A DNA stretch of 45,000 bases from Neocallimastix lanati (nom. inval.). Taxonomy: Eukaryota; Neocallimastigomycota; Neocallimastigomycetes; Neocallimastigales; Neocallimastigaceae. The position numbers were made by a program, and so were the translations under genes. The stretch covers positions 1,935,001-1,980,000 of the forward strand of contig JACVTC010000001.1 in assembly GCA_016946835.1 (NCBI GenBank), read 5' to 3'. Of this stretch, positions 32,291 to 44,279 are shown piece after piece (within the stretch, counting starts at the first letter, position 1; every line of letters begins with the position of its first letter). Under the pieces are notes generated by a model. The model saw nothing but the letters and a program-made list of their open reading frames with translations. It had not been told where the DNA came from and did not search any database.

Positions 32291-32939
32291 TATATTTTAA
32301 AAAAATAAAGAAAAAAAATTATTAATTTTACACAAAATGAATAACATTTTTAGAACTATTTTTTATTTTTTATTTTTTATTTTTTATTTTTTAATTTTAT
32401 TTTATTTTATTTTTATTTAATTTTTTAATATTGCTATTATTATTTTCATCAATAATATATATATATATATGAATATATATATAATATTATTTTATTTAAT
32501 AATTCATAAATTTAAATTTATCTATGGTTTTATTAATTTTTTTTTAAAAAAAAAAAATTCTTGATGTATATATATATATATTTATTTTATTTTTTTTTTT
32601 TTTTTTTTTGAACATTCTTTTTAATTAAATAAGTTATAATATATTAATCAATAATATATTTCACAAATTTTTTTTTCACTTTCTAATTCTTTAGTAATTT
32701 TATAATATTTATATTTTTATTCTTATTAAAATAAATATTTAGATTAATCAATAATCTTATATTAATTTAATGTATATTAATTTCATATAAAAGAATTACT
32801 TCACTTTTAATATTTCAAAGAAAATTAAAAGTATCTTATTATTTTAGTCATTGTCTTAAAATTATTTTAAATGATTAATATATATTGTATTTAATTAATA
32901 AATATTATTATTGTAAATAATTAACTATGAATTATTGAT
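32291..32939. other. 3' flank of second KTLP-CBM1 gene
   Basis: AT-rich with TTTTA runs at 32359-32420 and (AT)n tracts. The last 200 bases resemble the 3' flank of the gene at 24874. No gene seen. Confidence 0.6.
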
Positions 32940-34169
32940 TTAAATACATTGAGAGTAGTAATCGTTAAATTTTTGGCAGGTAGAACCAGACTTACAGCAA
33001 GTTGGACCGTTGAATCCATTACCACCACATTGAGCCCATTTATCGGCACATTGACTATCGTTACCATTGCCATTACCATTGCCATTACTGTAAACAGTAA
33101 CTGTTTCCTTAATTGTAACGGTAACAGTAACTGGGTCACATTTAGATGGAGTTGGAATAGACTTAGTAGTAGACTTAGATGGAAGAGTCTTAGTAGTAGA
33201 CTTAGATGGGAGAGTCTTAGTAGTAGACTTAGATGGGAGAGTCTTAGTGGTAGACTTAGATGGAAGAGTCTTAGTAGTAGACTTAGATGGGAGAGTCTTA
33301 GTGGTAGACTTAGATGGAAGAGTCTTAGTAGTAGACTTAGATGGGAGAGTCTTAGTGGTAGACTTAGATGGAAGAGTCTTAGTGGTAGACTTAGATGGAA
33401 GAGTCTTAGTGGTAGACTTAGATGGAAGAGTCTTAGTGGTAGACTTAGATGGAAGAGTCTTAGTGGTAGACTTAGATGGAAGAGTCTTAGTGGTAGACTT
33501 AGATGGAAGAGTCTTAGTGGTAGACTTAGATGGAAGAGTCTTAGTGGTAGACTTAGATGGAAGAGTCTTAGTGGTAGACTTAGATGGAAGAGTCTTAGTG
33601 GTAGACTTAGATGGAAGAGTCTTAGAGGTAGATTTAGATGGAAGAGTCTTAGAGGTAGACTTAGATGGAAGAGTCTTAGAGGTAGACTTAGATGGAAGAG
33701 TCTTAGAGGTAGACTTAGATGGAAGAGTCTTAGAGGTAGACTTAGATGGAAGAGTCTTAGAGGTAGACTTAGATGGAAGAGTCTTAGAGGTAGACTTAGA
33801 TGGAAGAGTCTTAGAGGTAGACTTTGATGGAAGAGTCTTTGAAGTAGACTTAGATGGAAGAGTCTTTGAAGTAGACTTAGATGGAAGAGTCTTAGAGGTA
33901 GCGTTTACTACTGGAAGAGTCTTGGAAGCAGACTTAGCTGGAAGAGTCTTAGAGGTAGCGTTTACAACTGGAAGAGTCTTGGAAGCAGACTTAGCTGGAA
34001 GAGTCTTAGAAGTAGCGTTTACAACTGGAAGAGTCTTGGAAGCAGACTTACCTGGAAGAGTCTTACTGACAGAAATTGGAAGAGTTTTACTATTTGGGAG
34101 TGTTTTAGTTGCAGCATTAATAGCAACAACGAAACTTAAAAACAAACAGACTAAATAAGTGTAATTCAT
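32940..34169 (-). CDS. Secreted KTLP-repeat protein with C-terminal CBM1 (P2)
   Basis: 409 residues. Signal peptide 1-20, almost identical to P1. Residues 21-91 hold irregular KTLP units ([19 protein letters not shown], with NAT sequons). Residues 92-334 are 27 uninterrupted copies of a 9-residue unit, SKTLPSKST in the first part and TKTLPSKST in the second. Then [15 protein letters not shown], a Gly/Asn linker and CBM1 at about 374-409 with Trp378 and the double Tyr of the NDYYSQC motif. The repeat region is strongly cationic and Ser/Thr-rich, so O-glycosylation is likely, but there is no enzyme. Compared with P1, both ends are conserved while the repeat unit has changed in length and sequence, leaving only the KTLP core. 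Exported cellulose-binding adhesin or matrix protein is the most likely role (inference). Confidence 0.93.
   Translation of the reverse strand: MNYTYLVCLFLSFVVAINAATKTLPNSKTLPISVSKTLPGKSASKTLPVVNATSKTLPAKSASKTLPVVNATSKTLPAKSASKTLPVVNATSKTLPSKSTSKTLPSKSTSKTLPSKSTSKTLPSKSTSKTLPSKSTSKTLPSKSTSKTLPSKSTSKTLPSKSTSKTLPSKSTSKTLPSKSTSKTLPSKSTTKTLPSKSTTKTLPSKSTTKTLPSKSTTKTLPSKSTTKTLPSKSTTKTLPSKSTTKTLPSKSTTKTLPSKSTTKTLPSKSTTKTLPSKSTTKTLPSKSTTKTLPSKSTTKTLPSKSTTKTLPSKSTTKTLPSKSTTKTLPSKSTTKSIPTPSKCDPVTVTVTIKETVTVYSNGNGNGNGNDSQCADKWAQCGGNGFNGPTCCKSGSTCQKFNDYYSQCI
33168..33896 (-). repeat. Coding minisatellite, 27 copies of a 27-base unit
   Basis: 729 bases of exact-length 27-base repeats. Two sequence classes form blocks: TCK-type units (AGAGGTAGACTTAGATGG) at the 5' end of the gene and TTK-type units (AGTGGTAGACTTAGATGG) in the rest, showing successive local expansions. 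Confidence 0.95.
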
Positions 34170-35143
34170 TTTTTTTTTTTTTTAAATTAATATACTAAAT
34201 ATAAATTATTAAATATTTATTTAAAATTTATTTGATTTTCTAAAAAAATGAAAAATTTAATGGTATTTATATATAATTTTGTTCATAAAAAAAATTTTTT
34301 TTTAATTACAATTAAAATAATTTAAATTAATTGTATTAAAGTTTTGTGTTTAAAAAAAAAAAAATATTGGTTATTTTTTTTTTTTAATTAAAAAAAGAAA
34401 AAAGAATTAGAATAAGAATAAAGTATATATAATATAATTTATTTATATTCTAATGGAAAATTTTATATCAAAAAAAGGATTTAGAATTTAAGGATTTAAG
34501 TATATTATGAATATTTTTTGTGTATATACAAAATAATTATAATTTTATACTTTAATTGTTACACAATAATTAATGAAAGTTTATTTAATATTAAAAATTT
34601 TATTAATTTATTTACATATAAAAATTCGAATTATATATTGATAACACCTTGGTTCACTTTCTTACTGGGAGAAGATATATAATTTATTTATGAAATTTAT
34701 TAATATAATATAATTTTATTTACTTATTTATTAAATATTTATTTATTTATTTTATAATTAAAATTTACTTAATTAACTAATAATTTTTATAAATTCATAT
34801 TAAATATCATTAAACTAATTTTACTAATAAAATATATTTATTTTGGCAATTTGTTATTATATTTTTTACTGTTTGAATTGCATGAATGGCAATTTGCAAA
34901 ACTGCAAAATTACAAAGAATAAATATAAAGAAAAAGTATTCTTTATATAATACTCTTTAATTATAAACTATTTTAAAATAATAAGAATTAAATATTTAGT
35001 TGAATATTATAAAAAGTATAATATAAATAATAAAATATTTATAATAATTAGAACATATAAAAATATAATAAAAATATAATAAAAATAATTAAAATGAAAT
35101 AAAATAAAACTTAATTAATTTATAAATTATTTACATATTTACA

Positions 35144-35175
35144 TAACATAAAATTTATGTTATAAATTTTATGTT
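35144..35175. other. 13-bp perfect hairpin
   Basis: AACATAAAATTTA and its exact reverse complement around a six-base loop. It contains few G/C bases, so chance is possible. Confidence 0.6.
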
Positions 35176-35960
35176 TACATTAATTTTATGTATTTTTAGA
35201 GAATTTATGATATTACATAAATTTATCTTATATCACGTTATTTCTGGATCATTTTATAAATCATATGATAATTAATCAAGTGATTAATTGATTTATTTTT
35301 ATGTAATTATTAATAAAATAATTTATTAATAATTAAGGTTTTTATTTTCATTTCATATCAATATATATTAAAATTATTTATACTATTAATTATACTCTAT
35401 TTATTATTATTTATTATTACATAATATTATATATTATAATTTTTTATATATTATAATTTATTATTATATACTATTATTATTTATTTATTGTTATTTATTA
35501 TTATTAAAATAAGATTTTTTACATCTTTAAGGTCTCTTAATCTAATAAAATTCAAAAATTTAGCTTTAATTATATTTCTTTTTATTATGTTGAATCAATT
35601 ATTTAAGAAAACAAAATATAAATTATTAAAAATTTAGTTTTATATGATATATGATTATTGACAAGATTTTTAATATACAGTATATTAATCCAGTGTGATT
35701 CATATCAGCTAGAAGGATTATTGTTTATTAATACATTGTGACATGTCATTTTCCTTTTTCAAAAATAATTATAGACAAATATAATTTTGTGTTCATTAAG
35801 TATCTTTGATCATTGAAATTTAATTATTAGTCAATATTTAATAACCTTAATAAACAATTTAAATTTATATAAAAATTAATGTTTTTTTTTTTTTAATATA
35901 CTTAAATTTAATTTTTAATTAACATAATTATAATAAATATATTAATTTAGATTTCCTTTA

Positions 35961-36010
35961 CATTGTATTTTCTATATATGAAATAAAATTCATATATAGA
36001 AAATACAATG
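35961..36010. other. 22-bp perfect hairpin
   Basis: The arm at 35961-35982 (begins CATTGTATTTTC) is matched exactly by its reverse complement at 35989-36010, with a six-base loop. It is the longest perfect short-loop palindrome I noticed that is not a simple A/T repeat. Confidence 0.85.
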
Positions 36011-36077
36011 AATAAAATATTTCATGAGACATTTAGCTTAACAAAAGTTAAACATTTTAGTTTTATATTGTTCAAAT

Positions 36078-36120
<43 letters not shown>

Positions 36121-37319
36121 AAATAAATTAGATTTTTATACAATATAATTAAATATATGTGAATTATATTATATAATATATATTAAAGCAATTTATTCTA
36201 ATTAATTGTGTATTTTAAAAAAGATTAATATAAAAATTTTAGTAAATTCCATATAAAAATTTTTAAATTAATAAAAAAATTAAAAAATTTTAATTAATTT
36301 ATTTTATTCTTATTTTTTATTAATACTACTTTAATGTTTCATATTACTTCACTATTTTATTTTTTTTTTTTTTTGTAGACATAAAATATTTATTAAGATA
36401 AATGATAAAAATAAAAAATTAAGAAAAATAAAAATAAAATAAAATAAAATAAAATAAAATAAAATAAAATAAAATAAAATAAATAATATAATATATTTAA
36501 AAAAAAAAATAAAGTATAATATAGTAAAAAGAATAATGATGTAGTATAAAAATAAAAAAGTATTAATAAAAATAAAATAAAGTAAAATAAATAAATAAAT
36601 AAATAATATTTTCATATTTATTTAAAAGATAAAATGATAAAGAATTTAAAATGCTTATATTATTATTATTATTTTTTTTTAATTTAAAAAAAGTTGAATA
36701 TTATCTTTAATCTATTTATAATAAATTGGTTAATATATTAATAAATTTAATTTTTAAAAGGAAATAAAATTAAAAATAATGAAGGTGTTATAATACTTAT
36801 TTTCATAATTATGAATTTTTATATTATATTTAAATTTCTAAATATATTTTAATTATTAGTTAATATTTATCTTTTTTTATTTTTATTTTTTATTAAAAAT
36901 ATTCATTTTATGCACATTATCAATTCTTCTATTTAAAAAGTTTGATATAAAAAAAAAAAAAAAAAAAAATTTAGTTTTACATGACATATATAGTTATGTC
37001 GTATAGCTCATAAATATTGACATTAAACTTAATTTTATATCTACAAAAACGTTTATTTTATAAGTAGATTCCCAGATAATATCTTTATTTTTTTGTTTTT
37101 TTTTCCCCCTTCAGTATTACTTATTTGTCAAATATAATTTTATGAATTGATGATTTATATCATTTCCTTATTGCTATTATTACCAACATTTAACTTTTCT
37201 TTTTTTATATTAATCTTCAAATTTTATTTAAATAAAATTATATGAAAAATTAAAATTTGAAACATATTTAATTCTCAATTATTAATAATTAATCTTTGTT
37301 GAATATATTAAAAAGAAAA

Positions 37320-37350
<31 letters not shown>

Positions 37351-38037
37351 TTTAAATTGTTAATTTATTAGTTTAAAAAAAAAATTTTTAGTACCTAATA
37401 AAGTATAATATATTTAGAATGTAATATAAAAATATAAAATTCTTGGTAACAATAAATTCTTTTTATATTCTTCTTAATAATATATGATATATATATATAT
37501 ATTTTATTAAAATTATAAATAAATTTCTCTTTTAGAAATATTAAAAAACAATTTTAGATAGCTGAAATTAAATAACATATTAATTTATTAATCAAATTAT
37601 AAAATAATAATATTATTATAATTATAATTATAACTATTAATATAACTATTTAGAAAAATAAATATTATACTATTTAGGATGTGAAAAAACAATTTTAAAA
37701 AAAATATATATATATTTAAAATTATAAATAATTATTATTATAATAGTTATTATTATTTTTATTATTAATATTATAATTATTATTATTATTATTATTATTT
37801 ATTTGATTTGATTTTAGTTATTTAATAAATTTTATATATACACAATTTTAAATTATTTTATTTTTTATCTTTATGTATGATTTAATAAATATATTAATAG
37901 AGATATTAAAAAAAATAGAGAAAAAAAAAAATACAATTTTTATTATTTACTTTTCTTTTCATGAATGTTTTAAAAGAATTAATTTTTAATTTCGTTAATA
38001 TAGATGTATATGTTATAAAATATGATGAACCTAGTAA

Positions 38038-39876
38038 TTAGTTCAAAATTGAATTAGCCAAAATTTTTAATTCATATTGGTTTCTCTCACACTCGGTTTG
38101 ACTTGCATTTGGATTAATGTCAATCCAATCGATGATCCAGTTAACTTTTTCCATTAATTTATTGTAATTATTTATTCCAATATTTGATTTAATAGTTTCA
38201 TTTCTAGTAAGTGAAGTGCGAATGTCAAAAGCATACTTTTCAAGATCATTTTTTGATTCGATTCTTGCTTTCGCTTTTCTATCTTCTTCTTCATACTTTT
38301 CTTTATCTTTAATGATTTGTTCAATTTCTTCTTTAGTTAATCTATCCCTATCATTAACAATCGTAATCATCTTACAATTTCCAGTAGAGGTATCTACAGC
38401 AGAAACATTCAAGATACCATTTTCATCAATACTAATTGATTCTTTGATATCTGGAACTCCATGAAGTGCTGGTGGAATATCAGTTAATTCAAACTCTCCT
38501 AGATACCTATTATCCCTGATAAGAGGACGTTCTCCCTCATATACTTTAATAGTGATACTTGTTTGATTATCATATCTTGTGGTGAAATTTTTAGTTTTCT
38601 TTGCTGGAATTGGAGTATTACGTTCTATAATGACTTTCATAATACCTCCGGTAGTTTCAACTCCAAGTGAAATTGGTGTCACATCCATTAATACTATATC
38701 CTGAACTTTATTCGATTTTATTCCTGATAGAGAAGCAGAAAGAATGGCTGCACCATAAGCTACAGCTTCATCAGGATTAATACTTTTTTTTATTTTTTTT
38801 TTACCATCGAAATATTCTGAAATTATTGATTGAATTTTAGGAATACGAGTGGAACCACCAACTAAAACTACTTCTTGAACATCCCATTTTGAAATTCTAG
38901 AATCTTCAAATACAATATCCATCGGTTCTATAATTTTTTTAAATAAATCCATATTTATTTCCTCAAAACGAGTTCTCGTAATACTAGTATGAAAATCAAT
39001 GTTATCATGGATGGATTCAATACAAAGATTTGCAGTTTTCCGGGTGGAGAGAGTACGTTTTATACGTTCACAACTTGATTTTAGACGACGTATCGCCTTT
39101 GGATTAGTGGTAAGATCTTTGCTATACTTCCTTTTAAATTCATTTACAAAATAGGTCACTAATCGATTATCGAAATCTTCACCACCAAGATGAGTATCTC
39201 CTGATGTAGCTTTCACTTCAAATGTACCATTATTTATGGATAAGAGAGAAACATCGAAAGTACCACCTCCAAGATCTACCACTAGAATGTTAACTGTATC
39301 GTTCGACTGTATTTTATTAAAACCATAAGCAATAGCAGCTGCAGTAGGTTCATTCACAATACGTTGAACTCTTAAACCAGCTATTTTACCGGCATCTTTT
39401 GTGGCACGACGTTGAGCATCATTGAAGTAAGCAGGAACCGTAATAACGGCATCCGTTACTTCATGGTCTAAGTAGGCTTCAGCGTTTTTTTTCAATTTTG
39501 AGAGAATCATACTCGAAATTTCTTCAGGACTAAAATCTTTAATTTCATTACAATAATTCACTCGAATATAAGGTTTCCCATTGTTTTTCTTGACCACATG
39601 AAAAGGCCAAAATTTCATATCAGATTGAAGTACTTCATCGTTATAACTACGGCCCATTATACGTTTGACATCATAGATGGCATTTTCAGGATTTATTTTT
39701 AATAATTCAATAGCTTCTTCACCAATTAATCGTTCAAAATTATCAAAAGAAACCACAGAAGGGGTAGTATTATTTCCAACATCATTTGGAATAATTTTTA
39801 CCTGATCCTCGTCCCAAACACCTACACAAGAATAAGTAGTTCCTAAATCAATGCCAACAGAACTACTTTTTGTCAT
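38038..39876 (-). CDS. Cytosolic-type Hsp70 chaperone (gene F)
   Basis: 612 residues. NBD: GIDLGTTYSCVGVW (8-21), VVDLGGGTFDVSLL (199-212) and VVLVGGSTRIPKIQ. Lys71, Glu176 and Asp201 carry the ATPase, and Tyr15 and Cys17 are as in cytosolic Hsp70. The linker region reads IVLMDVTPISLGVETTGG, and ENGILNVSAVD and RLTKEEIEQIIKD mark the substrate domain and lid, so this is the most conventional Hsp70 here. It still departs from the housekeeping form: a Lys-rich insert (DGKKKIKKSINPDEAV), ERNTPIPAKKTKNF, a short lid ending ILANSILN, and no EEVD tail. Nearest relatives in the window are the gene at 4543 and the pseudogene at 21675. The ATG at 39876 follows poly-A-like leader DNA and aligns with the family start. 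No targeting peptide, so cytosol is inferred. Confidence 0.95.
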   Translation of the reverse strand: MTKSSSVGIDLGTTYSCVGVWDEDQVKIIPNDVGNNTTPSVVSFDNFERLIGEEAIELLKINPENAIYDVKRIMGRSYNDEVLQSDMKFWPFHVVKKNNGKPYIRVNYCNEIKDFSPEEISSMILSKLKKNAEAYLDHEVTDAVITVPAYFNDAQRRATKDAGKIAGLRVQRIVNEPTAAAIAYGFNKIQSNDTVNILVVDLGGGTFDVSLLSINNGTFEVKATSGDTHLGGEDFDNRLVTYFVNEFKRKYSKDLTTNPKAIRRLKSSCERIKRTLSTRKTANLCIESIHDNIDFHTSITRTRFEEINMDLFKKIIEPMDIVFEDSRISKWDVQEVVLVGGSTRIPKIQSIISEYFDGKKKIKKSINPDEAVAYGAAILSASLSGIKSNKVQDIVLMDVTPISLGVETTGGIMKVIIERNTPIPAKKTKNFTTRYDNQTSITIKVYEGERPLIRDNRYLGEFELTDIPPALHGVPDIKESISIDENGILNVSAVDTSTGNCKMITIVNDRDRLTKEEIEQIIKDKEKYEEEDRKAKARIESKNDLEKYAFDIRTSLTRNETIKSNIGINNYNKLMEKVNWIIDWIDINPNASQTECERNQYELKILANSILN

Positions 39877-40840
39877 ATTAATTTTTATTTTTTTTTATTT
39901 AACTTAAATTTTATTTGTTTATATTAACTTTTATTGCTTTTTGAAAAATTAATAATAATGTTTTTTTTTTTTTTAAATATTTAATACAATATAATTCATA
40001 ATTTTTAAAATATATATGGATATATATAGGAAAAGATATAATAATTGAAATAAAGCTATATTTACGAATTAAAATAAAATATATATATATATATATTTTA
40101 ATATTTTATAAATATTATAATATTCTTTTATTTTATTTTACTATACTTAATTATTTACTATTGATGAAATAATAAATAATTATTTTTTTCTTTTATTTTT
40201 TAAAAAGATAATCAATATATTATTTTTTATTTACAAAAAATAGATAAAAAAAAATAGATAAAATAAAATAAAAAATAAAAATAAAGAATTAATGATAAAA
40301 ATATATTTTTTTTCAAAAATTTCTATTAAAACTATTATTAATTGTTGAAAAAACAATATAAATAAAAATATGTAAAATTCGAATAATATTTAAAATATTA
40401 TTTTCTTTTCTTATCTTTTTAATAATTAGTTTATTTATAATATTTTATTCAATTTCTTTTTTTTTTTTTTTTTCATTTTCAAATTTCAATCTTTATTTTT
40501 AAAATTTAAAATATATTATTTTGAATAGGATTTAAATTCCAAAAAGTTGGACATAAATCATAATAATAAAAATTAATAAATATAATATATTTAAATATAT
40601 TTATAAATAATAAAATTTTTAAATAATAAATAAATAAAAATGGAAATAATGAAATTTTTTTTTTTAAAAAAAAAAAAAATCACGATATAATGAAATTTTA
40701 AAAATAATAAAATAATATATATATAATAAAATAATATATATATATATATATATTTTTTAAGGGATTTTCAATTTTTAATTGAAAGGGATAAAATATATAT
40801 ATATTAATATAAATTTTAATAGAATAAATAAGAAAACATT
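39877..40840. other. 5' flank of gene F, AT-rich
   Basis: Poly-T at 39960-39974 and 40456-40472, (AT)n at 40079-40096 and 40731-40754. I see no clear heat-shock element of the kind found in the array, and no gene. Confidence 0.55.
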
Positions 40841-40842
40841 TC

Positions 40843-41130
40843 TTTTTTTTTTTTTTTTATGTCCTTTTTTTTTTTTTATGTCCTTTTTTTTTTTTTATGT
40901 CCTTTTTTTTTTTTTTTATAAATAGTTAAATATATAATATAAAGTAATATTTTTTTTTATGTCCTTTTTTTTTTTTTTTTATAAATAGTTAAATATATAA
41001 TATAAAGTAATATTTTTTTTTATGTCCTTTTTTTTTTTTTTTTATAAATAGTTAAATATATAATATAAAGTAATATTTTTTTTTATGTCCTTTTTTTTTT
41101 TTTTTTTTATAAACATGTAATATAAAATAA
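40843..41130. repeat. Nested satellite: ATGTCC(T)n and 63-base units
   Basis: First three or four short units of ATGTCC plus poly-T, each about 19 bases (40859-40917). Then three copies of an exact 63-base period starting at 40918, 40981 and 41044 (ATAAATAGTTAAATATATAA, then TATTTTTTTTTATGTCC and poly-T), and a partial fourth copy from 41109. The short unit forms the end of the long unit. Confidence 0.93.
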
Positions 41131-41309
41131 TATTACTTTTAATTTATTTTATTATAATTTTATTTTTTTAATAATAATAAAAAAAAAAATAAATAAATAA
41201 ATAAATAGGAGAAAATCTTTCTTTATAATAATTGTGTTAGATATATTTTCAATTAATATTAAGAAAGGTACATAATTACTAAGTTTTATAAAATCAATAA
41301 TATTGATTG

Positions 41310-42496
41310 GTTAGAATTAAGTTATAAAAATGATTTTTAAATTCATTATCAAAGGGTAAAATCATTGCATTACTCGTATATCTATTTCTAATGTTCATTA
41401 ATACGCTTGTTGACTCTTCCTTATAGTGTCTTTCTATCATTTCAGAGACATTCCCTCCTCCAAGATATTTTATTCTTTGTCATTACTTAAGCGTACGGTC
41501 GTTGCAAATAATATTTTTTTGTAAAAAATCTTTTATAGTCTTTGGCCTTATTGCTAGAGAAGGATTGATATTTCTATTGTTGATAAATATAAAATGTATG
41601 TATATCAATCTATCATCGGTTTCTTTTCAATAGAGAGAGAATAAATTCTTGATATAAGCTAGTTTATTGACTTTACTAAAGCGAATTTTTTTATTTTTTC
41701 TTTTTTTTTCTTTTTTTTTTTTTAATATCTAATTTTTCTATATATGTGTAATTATTGATTATTTCAACCAACTTTTTTTTTCAGGATGGTAGTTTCAATA
41801 TAAGTTAATTTTTTTTATCCTTTGGAAGAGTACAATCCCTTTTTTTTTTTTTTTCATCATCATATCATCATTTTTATTGAGAATAACAATCATAAATCCT
41901 TCCGTTTTAGAGTACTCACATTTATGTATAGATAATCCACTTTCATTTCATTTTCTGGAAGAGTATCATGAGATCCGACTCTTTTGAAAGCATCTTATAA
42001 TTTAGTTAAGATTCTCATAATTCCAATGAATGAAGGGTTTAATAATGTGAAATTGACGAAACATTCATGATATCTACGTTCTTAGATAAAATGTCGTTGC
42101 CAAACAGTACTTTCACAAACCTTTAAAAGAAAATGAATAAATAAATAATGTATACATTTATTAATTTATTTAATAAATTAAATGACATACATATATATTT
42201 ATTCAATAAATTATATATATATTAAATATATATATATATATATTCAATTAATTTTTTAAATATAAATATATAAAATATATATTTATTCAATTAATTTTTT
42301 ATATATAAAAATATATACATAAATAAATTGAATATTGATTCAAAAAGCATCCCAACTTAGTTATGCAGTTGGAAATGAATCTTATCATATAAGAAGCTTT
42401 GTTCAAAGAGTTCAAATCATTACACATCAGAAAACAATAATTACATTGACATAAAAAAAAAAAAAAAAAAAAATAGAGTTTTAGGTTTAGGGACAC
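41310..42496 (-). pseudogene. Decayed gene of unknown family
   Basis: The base composition is visibly richer in G/C than the surroundings. On - the text includes CQCNYCFLMCNDLNSLNKA (42335-42450), VNFTLLNPSFIGIMRILTK and FKRVGSHDTLPENEMKVDYL (41890-42090), LAIRPKTIKDFLQKNI (about 41540) and MIERHYKEESTSVLMNIRN (41380-41440). Frames shift and stops interrupt; poly-A/T tracts have invaded. I do not recognise the protein. It may be one long gene or two. The 65-codon open frame at 42299-42496 is the least broken piece. Confidence 0.35.
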
Positions 42497-42660
42497 TTTT
42501 CTTATTATTATTTTAGATTAAGGGTCACACTCTTTTCTTTTCTTATTATTGTTAATAAAATTTCTAAAAAAAAAAATATAAAAAATATATATATATATTT
42601 TCTATAAAAATTTAAATAATTAGAAAAAAAACTTTTCTCAAAAAAATTTACATAATTTGG

Positions 42661-42795
42661 AAAAAAAAATTTTTTTTTAACAAAAAGTTTAAATAAATTA
42701 AAAAAAAAAATTTTTTTTTAACAAAAAGTTTAAATAAATTAAAAAAAAAAAAATTTTTTTTTAGCAAAAAGTTTAAATAAATTAAAAAAAAAAAA
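42661..42795. repeat. 41-43 base tandem repeat
   Basis: Three copies of CAAAAAGTTTAAATAAATTA followed by A-run/T-run blocks, at 42681, 42722 and 42765. The A-run/T-run blocks are self-complementary. Confidence 0.85.
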
Positions 42796-42877
42796 AAGAA
42801 CTATTAAAACAATTAAATGAAATTTGTATAACAAACATTTTTTATATATTGATATGAAATAGAAATAAAAACTCTAA

Positions 42878-44209
42878 TTAATAATAAATTTATGTTAATT
42901 AAGAAATGTAGTAAATCATAAATTTATGTATTAATCTAGTTTTTATAGTTTTTATTGTATTTCTTATTAGAAATTAATTTATATATTTTTATTATTTAAT
43001 TTAACCATTAATGAAAGTAAACTTAATATTTGGACTTTAATATAGGAAAACTTTATTATAGTAAATAATTATAAAAGAGAAAAATACTTTGAAATAGTTT
43101 TAGTTCTCTGTCCAAGAATAATAAATAGTAGATTAGTGTAATTCTTGAAATCAAAATATGAAAATAAATATTAAATGTTAAGAATAAATGTTAGTTTATA
43201 TTTTTAATGATGATAAGTAAATGTAATTCTTCTAAATAAATAAAATTTAAATAAAATTATTTTTATAAAACATATAAATTTTATCCCCCAAATAAAGAAT
43301 AAACCTTAAAAGAGCCGAACCTGAACTTCGTACTTTATCAATATATAAATACTTAATAAAAATAATTACAAACTTTAATATTATTATTAAAAAGAAAATT
43401 AAACAATAATAATAATTGATATAAAAAAATTATTCATATGTTATGAAATTGTTACATTAAAGTTGTGCTTGGGCTAACTTGTAAGGAAGGAATATTCTAC
43501 AATTTTTTTTTTCATTATAATAATAGTTTGAAAATATTATTTATTTATTTATTTATTTATTTATTCATTTATTCATTTATTCATTTATTCATTTATTTAT
43601 TTATTCATTTATTTATTTTAAATTAAGTTTTTAAAAATAAATTTTCAAAATTATTTAATATGTAAATAAACAATATAACTTTTAGAAAAATGTTCAATAT
43701 TTAATATATTAATAAAACTTCATTATATTTGACTAATTACTTCTTCTCATAATAAAAGGTCATCTTTTCAAATATTATTTATATTTTTTCTTTTTTGTAT
43801 TATTATTCTTTTTTAAGCTAATATAGTTCATAAATTAATTTGATAAATTGTACTAATATAATATAATTAAAATATATAATTAAATTTTTAAGTAATTAAA
43901 ATATGATAAAGTACGAAAGTTCAGGTTCTGTTCTTTTAAGGTCTGTTCTTTTAAATGGGGATATATTTATATGTTTTATAAAATTATTTTATTTACTTAT
44001 CATTATTTAAAAATGTAAACTAACATTTATTCCTAAAATTAATATTTATTTTCATATTTTTATCTCGAGAATTACTATAAATCTACTATTTATTTACTTT
44101 CATTTATGGTTAAATAATAAAAATAAATTAATTTCTAATATAAATACAATAAAAACTAGATTAATACATAAATTTATGCTTTTACTACATTTCTTAATTA
44201 AAATAAAAT

Positions 44210-44218
<9 letters not shown>
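42878..44218. mobile_element. 1.3-kb structure with long inverted repeats
   Basis: The left arm (about 42893-43340) and right arm (43904-44201, extending weakly to 44218) are reverse complements. Examples: TTAATTAAGAAATGTAGTAA at 42895 against its complement ending at 44201, and the inner end TGAACTTCGTACTTTATC at 43322 against GATAAAGTACGAAAGTTCAG at 43905. The right arm has lost about 150 bases, and identity is imperfect, so it is not recent. The 560-base centre has no gene. It may be a foldback or MITE-like element or an inverted segmental duplication; no target-site duplication was confirmed because the ends fall in simple repeats. Confidence 0.7.
43536..43618. repeat. (ATTT/ATTC)n microsatellite
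   Basis: About 20 tetranucleotide units with TTTA and TTCA variants interleaved, inside the centre of the inverted-repeat structure. Confidence 0.9.
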
Positions 44219-44240
<22 letters not shown>

Positions 44241-44247
44241 ATAATTC

Positions 44248-44279
<32 letters not shown>

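Larger units (their letters stand above)
34170..38037. other. Gene-poor AT-rich spacer, 3.9 kb
   Basis: I see no gene. The first 200 bases are the duplicated 5' flank shared with P1. The rest holds poly-A at 36081-36118, 36951-36969 and 37328-37350, an (AAAAT)n tract at 36430-36481, ATT runs at 37770-37798, and perfect hairpins at 35144-35175 and 35961-36010. The 87-codon open frame at 36352-36615 (-) is Phe/Ile/Leu read-through of the (AAAAT)n tract. Confidence 0.62.

Noticed and set aside
33168-33896. CRISPR-like regular repeat
   Set aside because: Units are contiguous with no spacers, coding and in frame, in a eukaryotic sequence.
32949-34158. Two long open frames on + (292 and 303 codons) antisense to P2
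   Set aside because: The 27-base period keeps several antisense frames open at once; the sense frame has a signal peptide and CBM1, the others have none.
36352-36615. 87-codon hydrophobic open frame on -
   Set aside because: Read-through of (AAAAT)n; the apparent membrane protein composition is forced by T-rich codons.
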